Part shown: piece by piece, positions 1-7,786 of the stretch | Numbering within the stretch: the first letter of the stretch is position 1 | Layout of the letters: the number at the start of each line of letters is the position of its first letter | From: Methanomicrobiaceae archaeon | GTDB taxonomy: Archaea; Halobacteriota; Methanomicrobia; Methanomicrobiales; Methanomicrobiaceae | Direction of reading: 5' to 3' | Length of the DNA stretch: 49,430 nucleotides | NCBI GenBank assembly: GCA_016928355.1 | Contig: JAFGKW010000040.1 | Location: 1 to 49,430 of the forward strand | Position numbers and translations under genes: made by a program | Notes under the pieces: generated by a model | Told to the model about the DNA's origin: nothing | The model's input: the letters and a program-made list of their open reading frames with translations, nothing else | Databases searched by the model: none

Positions 1-99
1 AAACTCTATGAAAAATGGTGACCGGGGTTTCGAAAAAATGGGCCCGGGAAAACAAAATTAATTCAAACTCTATGAAAAATGGTGACCCGGGTTTCGAAA
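1..99. repeat. Two direct copies of a 35-bp repeat, period 64 bp
   Basis: Positions 1-35 and 65-99 are identical except for one base (g against c at the 24th position); both begin aaactctatgaaaaatgg and end gggtttcgaaa. The 29 bp between them are not repeated. The first copy touches the window edge, so the array may continue outside. The second copy runs straight into a hairpin-rich repeat (100-204). No gene is supported in positions 1-322; a 67-codon frame here consists entirely of repeat sequence. Confidence 0.8.
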
Positions 100-204
100 G
101 GGGCGGAGCCCCTTCGGTCAGCAACCCTTGCGCAAGTTTCGCTTCGCGAACACACCCTGACTTCTCAGTGCTTTGCGCTTTTGTGATAACCGGCCTGCGG
201 CCGG
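100..204. repeat. Dispersed hairpin repeat, copy 1
   Basis: This GC-rich intergenic block contains cggagccccttc, gcaacccttgc, a gcgcaag/cttcgcg section, cagtgctttgcgc and a tgtgataa box, and closes with a perfect hairpin ccggcc-tgc-ggccgg at 190-204. Related blocks occur at 12361-12424, 28609-28673 and 43051-43155. It resembles 43051-43155 most closely, sharing the same order of boxes and the terminal GC hairpin. It encodes no recognisable RNA or protein. Confidence 0.6.
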
Positions 205-322
205 GAGAGGTGAAATAAGAGAGAGAATGAAAAATCTTTTCGGAGTTTTTGGAAGTAATACGCCACCTAAATCCATAAAAGAACAGATTATAAAATTATT
301 TTAAATAAGGAAAGAAGAAAGG

Positions 323-784
323 TCAGTTACTGCTTCCATAATAATATCCAATGCCTGGAAATTCCTTTATTGACTCAAATATTTTGTAGTTATCCTGTGC
401 CTTTACAGTCAGGTTTGGAATCCCGGTTTTAAATACCCTCTCGGGGAACCAATATGTTCCATCACCATTATTGTATGAATGTATCTCTGAAGAAAACCTT
501 GCATGATTCATATCCACAGTCTCGAACCTGCAGGTTTCAAGAGCAAATACCTCACACAGTTTCTGCTTAAGGTCATTTTTTCCAAGGAGAAGAACAAGAA
601 AGTTAACATTTTCATCAACCTGATAATCCACTTCGAACATGGCTTTATTCAGGTCAATAACATCAATTACAACAGATTCAACCTGAATATAGCTATAGCG
701 GCCTTCAGGACTGCCTGCCATTCCCGGAGGTATAATAAGGGCAAAAGCGAATATAACAACCAGAACCAGAGGCAGTTTTTTCAT
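323..784 (-). CDS. Exported hypothetical protein
   Basis: This 153-residue protein starts with a clear signal peptide: MKKLP, a hydrophobic run, then a small-residue stretch ending near GMAGS at about residue 24. The mature part is polar with many Tyr and Asn residues and two Cys close together (near residues 79 and 87), which could form a disulfide outside the cell. I recognise no domain. It is the last gene of the minus-strand run that begins with pcn, but it lies 54 bp beyond alba and probably has its own promoter: a TATA-like gatatat at about 805-815 on the minus strand and a doubled palindrome ATCGAT-GA-ATCGAT at 796-809 next to the expected transcription start. Function unknown. Confidence 0.65.
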   Translation of the reverse strand: MKKLPLVLVVIFAFALIIPPGMAGSPEGRYSYIQVESVVIDVIDLNKAMFEVDYQVDENVNFLVLLLGKNDLKQKLCEVFALETCRFETVDMNHARFSSEIHSYNNGDGTYWFPERVFKTGIPNLTVKAQDNYKIFESIKEFPGIGYYYGSSN

Positions 785-838
785 TAATAAATGTAATCGA
801 TGAATCGATATATCCTTTATGGTTAAAAGAGGAATTTG

Positions 839-1108
839 TTATATTTTTTTTAATGTAATTTCAATACTTGAAACATTTGTTTTTCCACTCTCGGTATCGA
901 CAATCTCAGTAGATGTCAGAATATCTGACTTCTGGACATTTTCGAGAAAACGGTTTAGCGCGATCTCTGTCGTATCCACAGCCCTTGAGATTGCTTTTCC
1001 TCTTGCCTTTACCGACACTTCCTCTGCACCCTGATTGAACTGTGTCACCACTGCAAGAACATAGTTCATCACAGGTTTATTTCCTACGAACACTGTATTG
1101 TCTGACAC
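839..1108 (-). CDS. alba: DNA/RNA-binding protein Alba
   Basis: Alba is a small dimeric chromatin protein of archaea that coats DNA and also binds RNA. The 89-residue product carries the family hallmarks: an N-terminal [19 protein letters not shown] segment, then [17 protein letters not shown] with the basic residues that contact nucleic acid, and a short C-terminal beta hairpin (SSIEITLKK). The start is the GTG at 1108: it is preceded by a good ribosome-binding site (ggagagg) and gives the standard Alba N terminus. A longer frame back to 1159 would overlap asd, whose stop is at 1125. The 16-bp gap to asd suggests co-transcription with the aspartate pathway genes. Confidence 0.93.
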   Translation of the reverse strand: MSDNTVFVGNKPVMNYVLAVVTQFNQGAEEVSVKARGKAISRAVDTTEIALNRFLENVQKSDILTSTEIVDTESGKTNVSSIEITLKKI

Positions 1109-1124
1109 TGAAACACCCTCTCCT

Positions 1125-2144
1125 TTAGAGAATTTTTTTGCTGGCTGCCAGTTCCGCATTCATAACCGAAGCGCCGGCTGCTCCACGTATGGTATTATGG
1201 CCCATTGCTATAAATCTTAATCCCTCGCGCACCCGGCCGACCGATACCGTCATACCCCCGCCCCGGTTCCTGTCGAGTCTCGGCTGGGGCCTGTTTTTCT
1301 CATCGTCAAAGAAATGAATGGATTCTTCCGGCTGGGTTGGAAGCCCTGTAAAAGGTGCCCTATAATTCCTGAAGTCTTCACGGATCAGTTCAGGATCATC
1401 CTTTGCATCGACCCATAATGCCATAGTATGACCATCGATCACGGGAACCCTGTGACAGCTTGCACTAACCGAAAACCCTGCATTTTCTATAACAGAACCA
1501 TCAAGACGACCCATGATCTTCAGGGTTTCGCTCTCCATCTTCTCTTCCTCCGAGCCTATGTATGGAACAATATTGTCATAAATCTCCATAGCAGATACTC
1601 CCTGAAAACCCGCCCCGGAGATCGCCTGCATTGTGGCTACACGAATATCGCTGAAATTGCGATTCCTGATTGGATTCAGTGCCATAACCATAACAATTGT
1701 TGAACAATTGGGATTGGTCACTATAAAACCATCCCGCCCCCTGTCACGCTGAACGTCTATTAGGCCCAGATGGTCAGAGTTTACCTCAGGAACCACAAGA
1801 GGGACATCCGGATCCATCCTGTGAGAAGATGCATTGCTGAAAACACCCACCCCTGCATCTGCGATGGCGGTTTCAAGACTACCAGCAAGGTCGGCCGGGA
1901 GTGCAGAAAAGACCAGATCGAGATCCCTTACACTATCGACAGTTGTATCGCTGACAATCAGATCCCCGGCATTTTCAGGAAAAGGTTCATCGAGACGCCA
2001 GTTCACAGCGTCACTGTACATCTTACCCGCACTCCTCTCAGAGGCGGTAAGGGTCTGCAGGTTAAACCAGGGATGATCTGAAAGAAGCTGAACAAACCTC
2101 TGTCCTACCGCTCCGGTTGCACCAAGTACTCCTACATTAATCAT
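1125..2144 (-). CDS. asd: Aspartate-semialdehyde dehydrogenase
   Basis: This enzyme reduces aspartyl phosphate to aspartate semialdehyde with NADPH, the branch point to lysine (DapA) and to threonine/methionine (homoserine dehydrogenase). The 339-residue protein has an N-terminal Rossmann motif [10 protein letters not shown], the active-site cysteine in NPNCSTIVM (near residue 146), the [14 protein letters not shown] segment typical of the archaeal/fungal-type enzyme, and the [10 protein letters not shown] substrate region. Length is normal. It lies in a minus-strand run with dapA, dapB and a ferredoxin. homoserine dehydrogenase, the other branch, is encoded separately at 43.9 kb. Confidence 0.95.
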   Translation of the reverse strand: MINVGVLGATGAVGQRFVQLLSDHPWFNLQTLTASERSAGKMYSDAVNWRLDEPFPENAGDLIVSDTTVDSVRDLDLVFSALPADLAGSLETAIADAGVGVFSNASSHRMDPDVPLVVPEVNSDHLGLIDVQRDRGRDGFIVTNPNCSTIVMVMALNPIRNRNFSDIRVATMQAISGAGFQGVSAMEIYDNIVPYIGSEEEKMESETLKIMGRLDGSVIENAGFSVSASCHRVPVIDGHTMALWVDAKDDPELIREDFRNYRAPFTGLPTQPEESIHFFDDEKNRPQPRLDRNRGGGMTVSVGRVREGLRFIAMGHNTIRGAAGASVMNAELAASKKIL

Positions 2145-2195
2145 GGATAAGAAGAGGATACGTTAACTTAAGTATAAAAGGATTATTTTTCCTTT

Positions 2196-2369
2196 TTACT
2201 CCATGTGGATTGCTTCGGCAGGGCATTCATCCACACATGCTTCACAGTCTACACATAAGTCCTCATCAACAACGGCTATACCGTCTTCCATTTTAATTGC
2301 TTCAGAAGGACAAACATCAACGCAGGTTTCACATCCTGTGCATTTATCGGCAATTACAACTGCTACCAT
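2196..2369 (-). CDS. Small 2[4Fe-4S] ferredoxin
   Basis: This 57-residue protein was read directly from the minus strand. It begins MVAVVIADKC and carries two complete CxxCxxCxxxCP clusters, CTGCETCVDVCP and CVDCEACVDECP, the pattern of a clostridial-type ferredoxin with two [4Fe-4S] clusters. Such proteins carry low-potential electrons in the cytoplasm; in methanogens possible partners include hydrogenases, formylmethanofuran dehydrogenase and reductases. It sits between dapB and asd in the same orientation, but neither neighbour uses ferredoxin, so the linkage may reflect expression rather than pathway. Acidic composition is normal for the family. Confidence 0.92.
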   Translation of the reverse strand: MVAVVIADKCTGCETCVDVCPSEAIKMEDGIAVVDEDLCVDCEACVDECPAEAIHME

Positions 2370-2442
2370 TTCTAAAACCTCAAAATTAGTTTACCTATTA
2401 AAGAAAAATAAAGTTTCGATTAAGATCCATTGAAAAATCGTA

Positions 2443-3210
2443 TTATTTTAGGAGTCCGAGTACATCATCCATAGAGTATATTGCAGAATCTTTCCCGTAA
2501 ACCCACCGGATCGCCCTAATTACACCATGCGCAAATACCGCGCGATCGTAGGCCCTGTGGGAGAGCTCTATGACTTCACTGTTACCGGCAAAAAGAACAG
2601 AGTGATCTCCAACGATATCCCCGCCACGGATCACATGAACTCCGATCTCATTTCCTCTCTCCCCGACCATTCCCTTTCGGCCGTAGACTTCCTCCCTTTC
2701 ACCGACCTCAGCTTTGATTATCTGAACTATTGTGGCCGCGGTTCCGCTGGGTGCATCTTTTTTAAAGTGATGATGGGCCTCCACGACCTCAATATCGTAA
2801 TCCCCAAGCCTCTTTGCGGCCTCTTGCACCAGTTTCCAGAAGATGTTGACGCCAACGCTGAAATTGCTGGATATGACCGCTGCTACATTGCCGTTGATCA
2901 TTGATTCAATATCAGTGCGCTGTTCAGGAGTGAAACCCGTAGTGCCGACTACAAGCGAAACCTTATGCTTCGATGCCGCACGGATGTTTTCAACAGCGGC
3001 TGACGCAATTGTGAAATCTACAAGGACATCCGGCTTTTTTTCCTGAAGGAACTTATCAATATCCACGGACTCGACAACCTCCGCACCATAGATACTGCCT
3101 GCTTTGATATCGATCCCGCCTACCAGTTCAAGGTCTTCGGATTCATCGACCATCTTCCCGATGGTCTGGCCCATTCTTCCAAGAGCACCACAGATTGCGA
3201 CTTTAATCAT
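2443..3210 (-). CDS. dapB: 4-hydroxy-tetrahydrodipicolinate reductase
   Basis: DapB reduces the DapA product with NAD(P)H in lysine biosynthesis. The 255-residue protein shows the N-terminal nucleotide-binding motif GALGRMGQTIG, the VVGTTGF and SSNFSVGVN segments, and the catalytic loop EAHHHFKKDAPSGTA with the His pair and Lys of the active site. Length is typical. Its start overlaps the end of dapA by 8 bp, so the two are translationally coupled. The following gene on this strand is the small ferredoxin. Confidence 0.95.
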   Translation of the reverse strand: MIKVAICGALGRMGQTIGKMVDESEDLELVGGIDIKAGSIYGAEVVESVDIDKFLQEKKPDVLVDFTIASAAVENIRAASKHKVSLVVGTTGFTPEQRTDIESMINGNVAAVISSNFSVGVNIFWKLVQEAAKRLGDYDIEVVEAHHHFKKDAPSGTAATIVQIIKAEVGEREEVYGRKGMVGERGNEIGVHVIRGGDIVGDHSVLFAGNSEVIELSHRAYDRAVFAHGVIRAIRWVYGKDSAIYSMDDVLGLLK

Positions 3211-4078
3211 AAAGATTCAGCACCTCCTTCAACGAAACAATGTTCTTTTGTTCAAGATCATCAAGCGGAAGCCTCAAAGGACCCGCAGCCATCCCCCTCA
3301 GACCAACAGCCTTCTTTACAGGTATCGGATTTGTTTCGATGAACATCCCCCTGAAAAGAGGACCCATCTCATAATGAAGTATCCCTGCACCAGCAAGGTC
3401 ACCGGCCCTGAATTTTTCGTACATGGACACCATACGTGCAGGCTCAACGTTCGCGGCGACGCTGATAACCCCTGATCCGCCTATTGCAAGAAGCGGGAGT
3501 GTCAGCATGTCATCGCCTGAGATCAAATCAAAGTCCATATCGAGGGTCCCCTCAATAATCCGGGACATCTGCGAGAGGTCGCCCGAAGCCTCCTTTATAC
3601 CAACGATGTTCGGATGCTCAGCAAGCTCAATAATTAGATCGGGAGGAAGATTCTGCCCGGTCCTTCCAGGGACATTATAGATCACTACCGGAACATCAAG
3701 ATCCGCGAGTATCGTATAATGCTTCAGGAGTCCGGACCGGTTTGGTTTATTGTAATATGGGCTCAGGACAAGAACACCGTCGGCTCCCTGGTCTCTTGCC
3801 GCCTTTGTAAACCTTACCGCCTCTGCGGTGTTATTGGAACCAGTCCCTGCAAGCACAGGCACCCTGCCGTCGGAGGTTTCGATCGCCTTTGAGATTACCT
3901 CTTCGTGCTCTTCAAAAGTAAGCGTGGCCGATTCCCCGGTGGAACCGCACGGTACAATACCGTGCACACCCTCTGAAATGAGAAATTCGATATTGGAAGA
4001 TAACCCCTCAAGATCAACGTCCCTGTTCTGGTTATCCTTAAAAGGAGTAATTAGTGCCGGATATACACCCTCAAACAT
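3203..4078 (-). CDS. dapA: 4-hydroxy-tetrahydrodipicolinate synthase
   Basis: DapA condenses pyruvate with aspartate semialdehyde, the first committed step of lysine synthesis. The 291-residue TIM-barrel protein has the GSTGESATLTFEEH motif (near residue 45), the catalytic tyrosine in VIYNVPGRTG (near 133) and the Schiff-base lysine in VGIKEASGD (near 162). Length matches the family. It is 6 bp downstream of rps17e and overlaps dapB, so the ribosomal protein and lysine genes form one transcription unit. Confidence 0.95.
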   Translation of the reverse strand: MFEGVYPALITPFKDNQNRDVDLEGLSSNIEFLISEGVHGIVPCGSTGESATLTFEEHEEVISKAIETSDGRVPVLAGTGSNNTAEAVRFTKAARDQGADGVLVLSPYYNKPNRSGLLKHYTILADLDVPVVIYNVPGRTGQNLPPDLIIELAEHPNIVGIKEASGDLSQMSRIIEGTLDMDFDLISGDDMLTLPLLAIGGSGVISVAANVEPARMVSMYEKFRAGDLAGAGILHYEMGPLFRGMFIETNPIPVKKAVGLRGMAAGPLRLPLDDLEQKNIVSLKEVLNLYD

Positions 4079-4084
4079 GAGGTT

Positions 4085-4276
4085 TTATATGTTTTTCCTT
4101 CTATTTACCTTTCTTGTCACAGCGCCTGCGATTCTGTTGCGGACACGCTTTGAGTTGATTATTGCAACTTCAGATACTACCTGTTTATTCTCGTCGAAAC
4201 TTCCTGTAAACTTCTCTCCGTGCTTTTCAAGAAGTTCCTGGCTTGTCGCTTTGATGTATGTCGGTTTAATTGCCAT
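4085..4276 (-). CDS. rps17e: 30S ribosomal protein S17e
   Basis: This 63-residue basic protein matches archaeal S17e, a small-subunit protein found only in archaea and eukaryotes. The pattern TYIKATSQELLEKHGEKF near the N terminus, followed by a VSEVAIINSKRVRNRIAGAVT core and a basic tail, is characteristic. It lies between a ThiN-domain gene (10-bp gap) and dapA (6-bp gap) on the same strand. Linkage of rps17e with dapA/dapB and asd fits what I remember of other Methanomicrobia. Confidence 0.93.
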   Translation of the reverse strand: MAIKPTYIKATSQELLEKHGEKFTGSFDENKQVVSEVAIINSKRVRNRIAGAVTRKVNRRKNI

Positions 4277-4286
4277 TTTTCATTAC

Positions 4287-4841
4287 CTACAATATTTTAT
4301 CATTTATGCGCTCTGAGAGCATAAGAATATTATTGACAACAGAGGCTGGATCTTCACCCAGAATCCTTATCATAGGCTCTTTTCCAACTGCACCCAGGTC
4401 ATAAATTATATCCGGAACATCATCCTCCCTGCAGCATGAAGCAACACCCCAGTCCATCGTACTGACACCCGCAGGCTCTTTGTCTCTGTCAAATGAGCAA
4501 ATCTCAAGCGGCATTTCATTGAGAATTTCAATAATTTTCTCAGAATACCGGATGTTTGCAGCAGCCCTCATCTCAGGATCATACTTCATTGCAGTCAGGA
4601 CAATCCGCGCCACATGATCGCTTGCACCGGGCATTACATCCCCCACAGGAAATACTTCATTACCTTTCCTCACAATCCTGCCCTCGACCGCAAAAACCTC
4701 CACAGGAGATGTCGCATCAGGCAGTGCAAAAGCAATATTCATCCCGACTTCCGGAATGAGTACCGGGTTCATGAATTCGGCAATCCTGTTTACCGCACCC
4801 CGGACAGCTTCAGCAATTCTATCTTTTCCGGCTGAATCCAT
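4287..4841 (-). CDS. Stand-alone ThiN-domain protein
   Basis: The 184-residue protein is a single ThiN domain. Family signatures are LIPEVGMNIAFALPDA near residue 30, the GASDHVARIVLTAMKYDP helix, NIRYSEKIIE, SFDRDKEP and the C-terminal YDLGAVGKEPMIRILGEDP motif. ThiN is the archaeal thiamine-phosphate synthase domain, usually fused to the kinase ThiD, and is also used as a ligand-sensing domain behind an HTH in the ThiR repressors. Here there is neither a kinase nor a recognisable HTH; only about 25 helical residues precede the domain. It could be a free-standing thiamine-phosphate synthase or a sensor. It is co-oriented with rps17e, and no thiamine gene is nearby. Confidence 0.8.
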   Translation of the reverse strand: MDSAGKDRIAEAVRGAVNRIAEFMNPVLIPEVGMNIAFALPDATSPVEVFAVEGRIVRKGNEVFPVGDVMPGASDHVARIVLTAMKYDPEMRAAANIRYSEKIIEILNEMPLEICSFDRDKEPAGVSTMDWGVASCCREDDVPDIIYDLGAVGKEPMIRILGEDPASVVNNILMLSERINDKIL

Positions 4842-4957
4842 GATGATTATATGTTCATAATACTTTATCTGATGTAGGATTCCCTTCTTTGAATTTCAAT
4901 GCAGGAATATGTTCCCGCCCCCACTCTTAATAAAGAATAATTCCCCAATATATATTT

Positions 4958-5140
4958 ATGAATTCAGTGATACTGGACGTATCTGTTGCAGTTTTAAGTC
5001 TTATTGTATTAATAATTTCGATATTTGCACTGCCTGTGGTGCTTCCTGCAGGATATGCAATAATTCTGGCCCTCGTACTTTTCATAATCTGCATGAGCGG
5101 CGGCGGATATATAATAAGCAACAACCATAAAACAGAGTAA
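4958..5140 (+). CDS. Small membrane protein
   Basis: This 60-residue protein is mostly two hydrophobic segments (about residues 6-28 and 31-50) with a glycine-rich SGGGY turn and a short polar tail, as expected for a two-pass membrane protein. There is no ribosome-binding site, but a TATA-like ttaataaag lies about 26 bp before the ATG, which fits a leaderless transcript. It is the only plus-strand gene in this part and converges with priL (8-bp gap). An overlapping minus-strand frame here lacks a plausible start. Function unknown. Confidence 0.55.
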   Translation: MNSVILDVSVAVLSLIVLIISIFALPVVLPAGYAIILALVLFIICMSGGGYIISNNHKTE

Positions 5141-5147
5141 ACGAAAA

Positions 5148-6197
5148 TCAGGGGTTTTTTTCATCGACCTTATCAGGAATATCCTTTTTAGTCGACGGGA
5201 CAGGGGCTTCATCCCCCTTCATCATCTTCTTTTTAATTTTGTAATAGGACAGCGGGTGACTGATCTTTTTGCAATATGAATCCCTGTTTACGCATAGACC
5301 ATAGGTTTTCATGGTGGCGCATGCCGGCGGAGTGTATTCAGTTCCACCCCGGCCGGATATATGTTCTACCTGATACATCGTTTTTTCAACATCAAAATCA
5401 GGAGCGCGGGTATATATCCCGACAATCTGGTGAACGTCCATTCCGATGATATGCATAAACGCGGTAAGGGAAAAACGGGCAGTATGCGGGATGTTCGTCC
5501 CATCGGTAACGGCATTAATTATCGCCTTCATGCAAGGGGGAAAAGATCCTTCGTCAACCTCCCCGAACTGCTCCATAAGCATCTCCTGGTAACCCGAAGA
5601 TATTCCTTCAGTAAGGGAACTGAGCAGACTGCATATACCTTCGCCAACACGAAGCGGGAGCTGGTCATCAAGCATCGAACGGATCTTCTCCTTTATCAGC
5701 TCATCATATTCGTTTTTCTCAATCCTAACCAGTCCCGAATTTATATCCCTGTTTATGAGCCTCCATTTTGAATCATGAAGCGCCGGACAAAGGCCGACAT
5801 ATTCAACGACAGGAATCTCCTCGATCCCCGGATTTATACCAACGATCGAGGTGACATAGTCTTTTTTTTCAGGATCTTCGGTCTGAAGAAAATAAGAGGC
5901 TCTTTCAGCCTCATAGCGACACAGACGATCCGTCAGGTTTCTCTCGTTTAAGCAGGATATCAGAATTCTTGCAAATGCATATGACAATATCTCCCATTCG
6001 GCCATCTCAAGCCTGATATCGTCAAAGAAGTAATCAAATTTTATTGCCTTTTCGACCCTCTCGGCGCCCTTTTTAACAATGAAGTGTTTTTTATTGATAA
6101 GAGAGTCTATGGAATAGCCGCTCGCGCTAACAAGATGCTGGGCTTCTTTTAAAAAAGGATATTTTGCAAGGTCTTTCTTATCCAGCTCGACCGGCAT
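5148..6197 (-). CDS. priL: DNA primase large subunit PriL
   Basis: PriL is the non-catalytic subunit of the archaeal/eukaryotic-type primase; its C-terminal iron-sulfur domain regulates primer synthesis. The 349-residue protein shows the helical N-terminal half and the C-terminal [4Fe-4S] domain: one Cys in FPPCMKAI, then three in PPACATM, YGLC and DSYCKKI (about residues 293, 302 and 309), followed by the usual HPLSYY motif. The tail after that is charged and probably disordered. Its start is 2 bp after the pcn stop, so primase and sliding clamp are co-transcribed, a sensible replication pairing. Confidence 0.93.
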   Translation of the reverse strand: MPVELDKKDLAKYPFLKEAQHLVSASGYSIDSLINKKHFIVKKGAERVEKAIKFDYFFDDIRLEMAEWEILSYAFARILISCLNERNLTDRLCRYEAERASYFLQTEDPEKKDYVTSIVGINPGIEEIPVVEYVGLCPALHDSKWRLINRDINSGLVRIEKNEYDELIKEKIRSMLDDQLPLRVGEGICSLLSSLTEGISSGYQEMLMEQFGEVDEGSFPPCMKAIINAVTDGTNIPHTARFSLTAFMHIIGMDVHQIVGIYTRAPDFDVEKTMYQVEHISGRGGTEYTPPACATMKTYGLCVNRDSYCKKISHPLSYYKIKKKMMKGDEAPVPSTKKDIPDKVDEKNP

Positions 6198-6199
6198 CT

Positions 6200-6943
6200 T
6201 CAGTCAGCTTCAATACGTGGTGCAAGAAGGTATTCAACATTTCCTTTGCCGTCTGCAATGCTGAATGCAAACTTTACAGGATGATCCATACCTATGTGAA
6301 TCTCAACCTGATCTGATTTGCTCATGACCCTGCCGAGATCCTTGAGGTAATCAAGCGAGAATAATGACCTTGCCTCTGCAGGAACAAATGATACGAGATC
6401 ATCCTTTGGAAGTTCATAATAGATGTGATCCATATCTCCATCGGCTTCCATGTAGAAGATGCCCTTTTCAGGATCAATTCCAAATGCGATTTTGTCCGAG
6501 ACAAGTGCGGCGGCTTTTATTGAATTATAGAGAACCGACCCTGAAATTACAACCTTACCTGGAAGATTTATTGTCGGGGGGTTCGGGTCTTTGCGTACGG
6601 TATTCACATCAAGAAGAGCGATGGAGTATTTGTATCCCGAAAATGACATCTCGATCTTATGTCCTCCCTCGGGGAGATCAAGTGAGAGTGTATCATCCTT
6701 TTCCATCATCGCAACGATGTTCTTCATCTTATTGATGTCCAGACCAATATCGCTCTCAGTTGCATCAAATGAAGAGAATGCACCGGCTGACAGTTCAAGC
6801 GAGACCATTGCAACATTTGCAGTGTCGACAGCCCGGGTGCTAAAACCTCCCGGACTGATGTGCATCCGGCATTCGGTAACCATTGCTGCCATAACGTCGA
6901 TTGATTCCTTAAATATATCAGTATTAATTGCTGCTTTTAACAT
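6200..6943 (-). CDS. pcn: DNA polymerase sliding clamp (PCNA)
   Basis: PCNA forms a trimeric ring that tethers polymerases, FEN1, ligase and other PIP-box proteins to DNA. The 247-residue protein has the two-fold PCNA architecture: MLKAAINTDIFKESIDVM start, the RAVDTANVAMVSLEL segment of domain 1, a central interdomain region, and a C terminus ending in VEYLLAPRIEAD, close to the canonical clamp ending. Length is normal. It heads the operon with priL. On the minus strand a ttatattg box near 6980 is a likely TATA element. The divergent gene rlmE starts 243 bp away. Confidence 0.96.
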   Translation of the reverse strand: MLKAAINTDIFKESIDVMAAMVTECRMHISPGGFSTRAVDTANVAMVSLELSAGAFSSFDATESDIGLDINKMKNIVAMMEKDDTLSLDLPEGGHKIEMSFSGYKYSIALLDVNTVRKDPNPPTINLPGKVVISGSVLYNSIKAAALVSDKIAFGIDPEKGIFYMEADGDMDHIYYELPKDDLVSFVPAEARSLFSLDYLKDLGRVMSKSDQVEIHIGMDHPVKFAFSIADGKGNVEYLLAPRIEAD

Positions 6944-7186
6944 GTTATACCCCGTAATCCTGATTGATAAGATTAAACAATATAATGTTTATCCGTACAT
7001 TAATTATATTATTCTTAAATTAATCAGAGAACAGAAATATATTTTGATTGGTTTATGCCGGTAAAACCACCCGGCCCATGAAGTGTAATTGATTGATTTG
7101 TAATGCACTATTATTATGCATATATTGAATGATTTATATGAACTGCAGACAAACCTCTAAAAACAGATAATTCATTCAGGTTAAAT
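6944..7186. promoter_or_regulatory. Divergent promoter region pcn / rlmE
   Basis: This 243-bp AT-rich gap separates two outward-facing genes and must hold both promoters. On the minus strand a ttatattg near 6980 fits a TATA box for pcn. For rlmE several AT-rich boxes (for example gatttatatg near 7131-7140) are possible. I see no tRNA, strong hairpin or small ORF with a ribosome-binding site. Confidence 0.5.
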
Positions 7187-7786
7187 ATGGGATCTCAGTG
7201 GGGAAAGGACAAATACTATAGTAAATCCAAATCGGAAGGCTACCGCTCAAGAGCAGCTTATAAACTCCTGGATATTCAGAAGCGATTCAATATTATCAGG
7301 GAGGATGACAATGTAATCGATCTCGGTGCAGCACCGGGGAGCTGGATGCAGGTACTGCGTGATATTACTTCAGGCTGCATAGTCGGCGTTGACCTGAATC
7401 CCGTTGCCCCTCTCGAAGATACAATCATGATAACAGGTGATTTTACAAGTGAAAAGATCCAGGAAAGGATCATTTCCACCATTCATGAAGTAAATGTCAT
7501 CGTGTGCGATGCCTCGCCCAAGTTTTCAGGCAATAAAACCTACGATCAGGCAAGAGCAATCGGGCTCAATGAAGATGCCTTCGGATTTGTCCTGAAAGTT
7601 CTCAAACCGGGCGGAAATTTTGTCATCAAATCCTTCCAGGGAGAGATGTTTACCGAATTGCTTGAAGATATCAGGAATTCATTCTACTCGGTGAAAGTCT
7701 ACAGGACAAAAGCATCCAGAAGAGGAAGTACAGAAACTTACATAATTGCCAAAAATTTCAGAGGAAACCATGCAGCATCTGATTGA
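7187..7786 (+). CDS. rlmE: 23S rRNA (uridine-2'-O-)-methyltransferase RlmE
   Basis: RlmE (RrmJ/FtsJ) methylates the ribose of a uridine in the A-loop of large-subunit rRNA using SAM. The 199-residue protein has the full family layout: GYRSRAAYKLL with the first catalytic Lys, the SAM motif VIDLGAAPGSWMQVL (near residue 45), the catalytic Asp in VCDASP, the second Lys in FVIKSFQG, and RRGSTETYII near the end with the catalytic Glu. Length is typical for the single-domain archaeal form. Its 3' end overlaps the start of moaA by 17 bp, so the two are likely expressed together. Confidence 0.94.
   Translation: MGSQWGKDKYYSKSKSEGYRSRAAYKLLDIQKRFNIIREDDNVIDLGAAPGSWMQVLRDITSGCIVGVDLNPVAPLEDTIMITGDFTSEKIQERIISTIHEVNVIVCDASPKFSGNKTYDQARAIGLNEDAFGFVLKVLKPGGNFVIKSFQGEMFTELLEDIRNSFYSVKVYRTKASRRGSTETYIIAKNFRGNHAASD

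Noticed and set aside
1-99. Possible CRISPR array
   Set aside because: Only two copies of the 35-bp unit are visible, the repeat lacks the usual end features, the second copy is followed by a hairpin repeat instead of a spacer, and no cas gene is present.
15-218. 67-codon plus-strand frame
   Set aside because: It is made entirely of the direct repeat and hairpin repeat, has no ribosome-binding site and gives an unlikely composition.
2203-2433. Ser/Thr/His-rich plus-strand frame
   Set aside because: It is the antisense of a clear ferredoxin gene; Cys codons of the ferredoxin produce the apparent Thr/Ala/Ser pattern.
4927-5124. Minus-strand frame opposite the small membrane protein
   Set aside because: No start signal and poor protein-like composition; the plus-strand frame has clear membrane segments and a TATA box.
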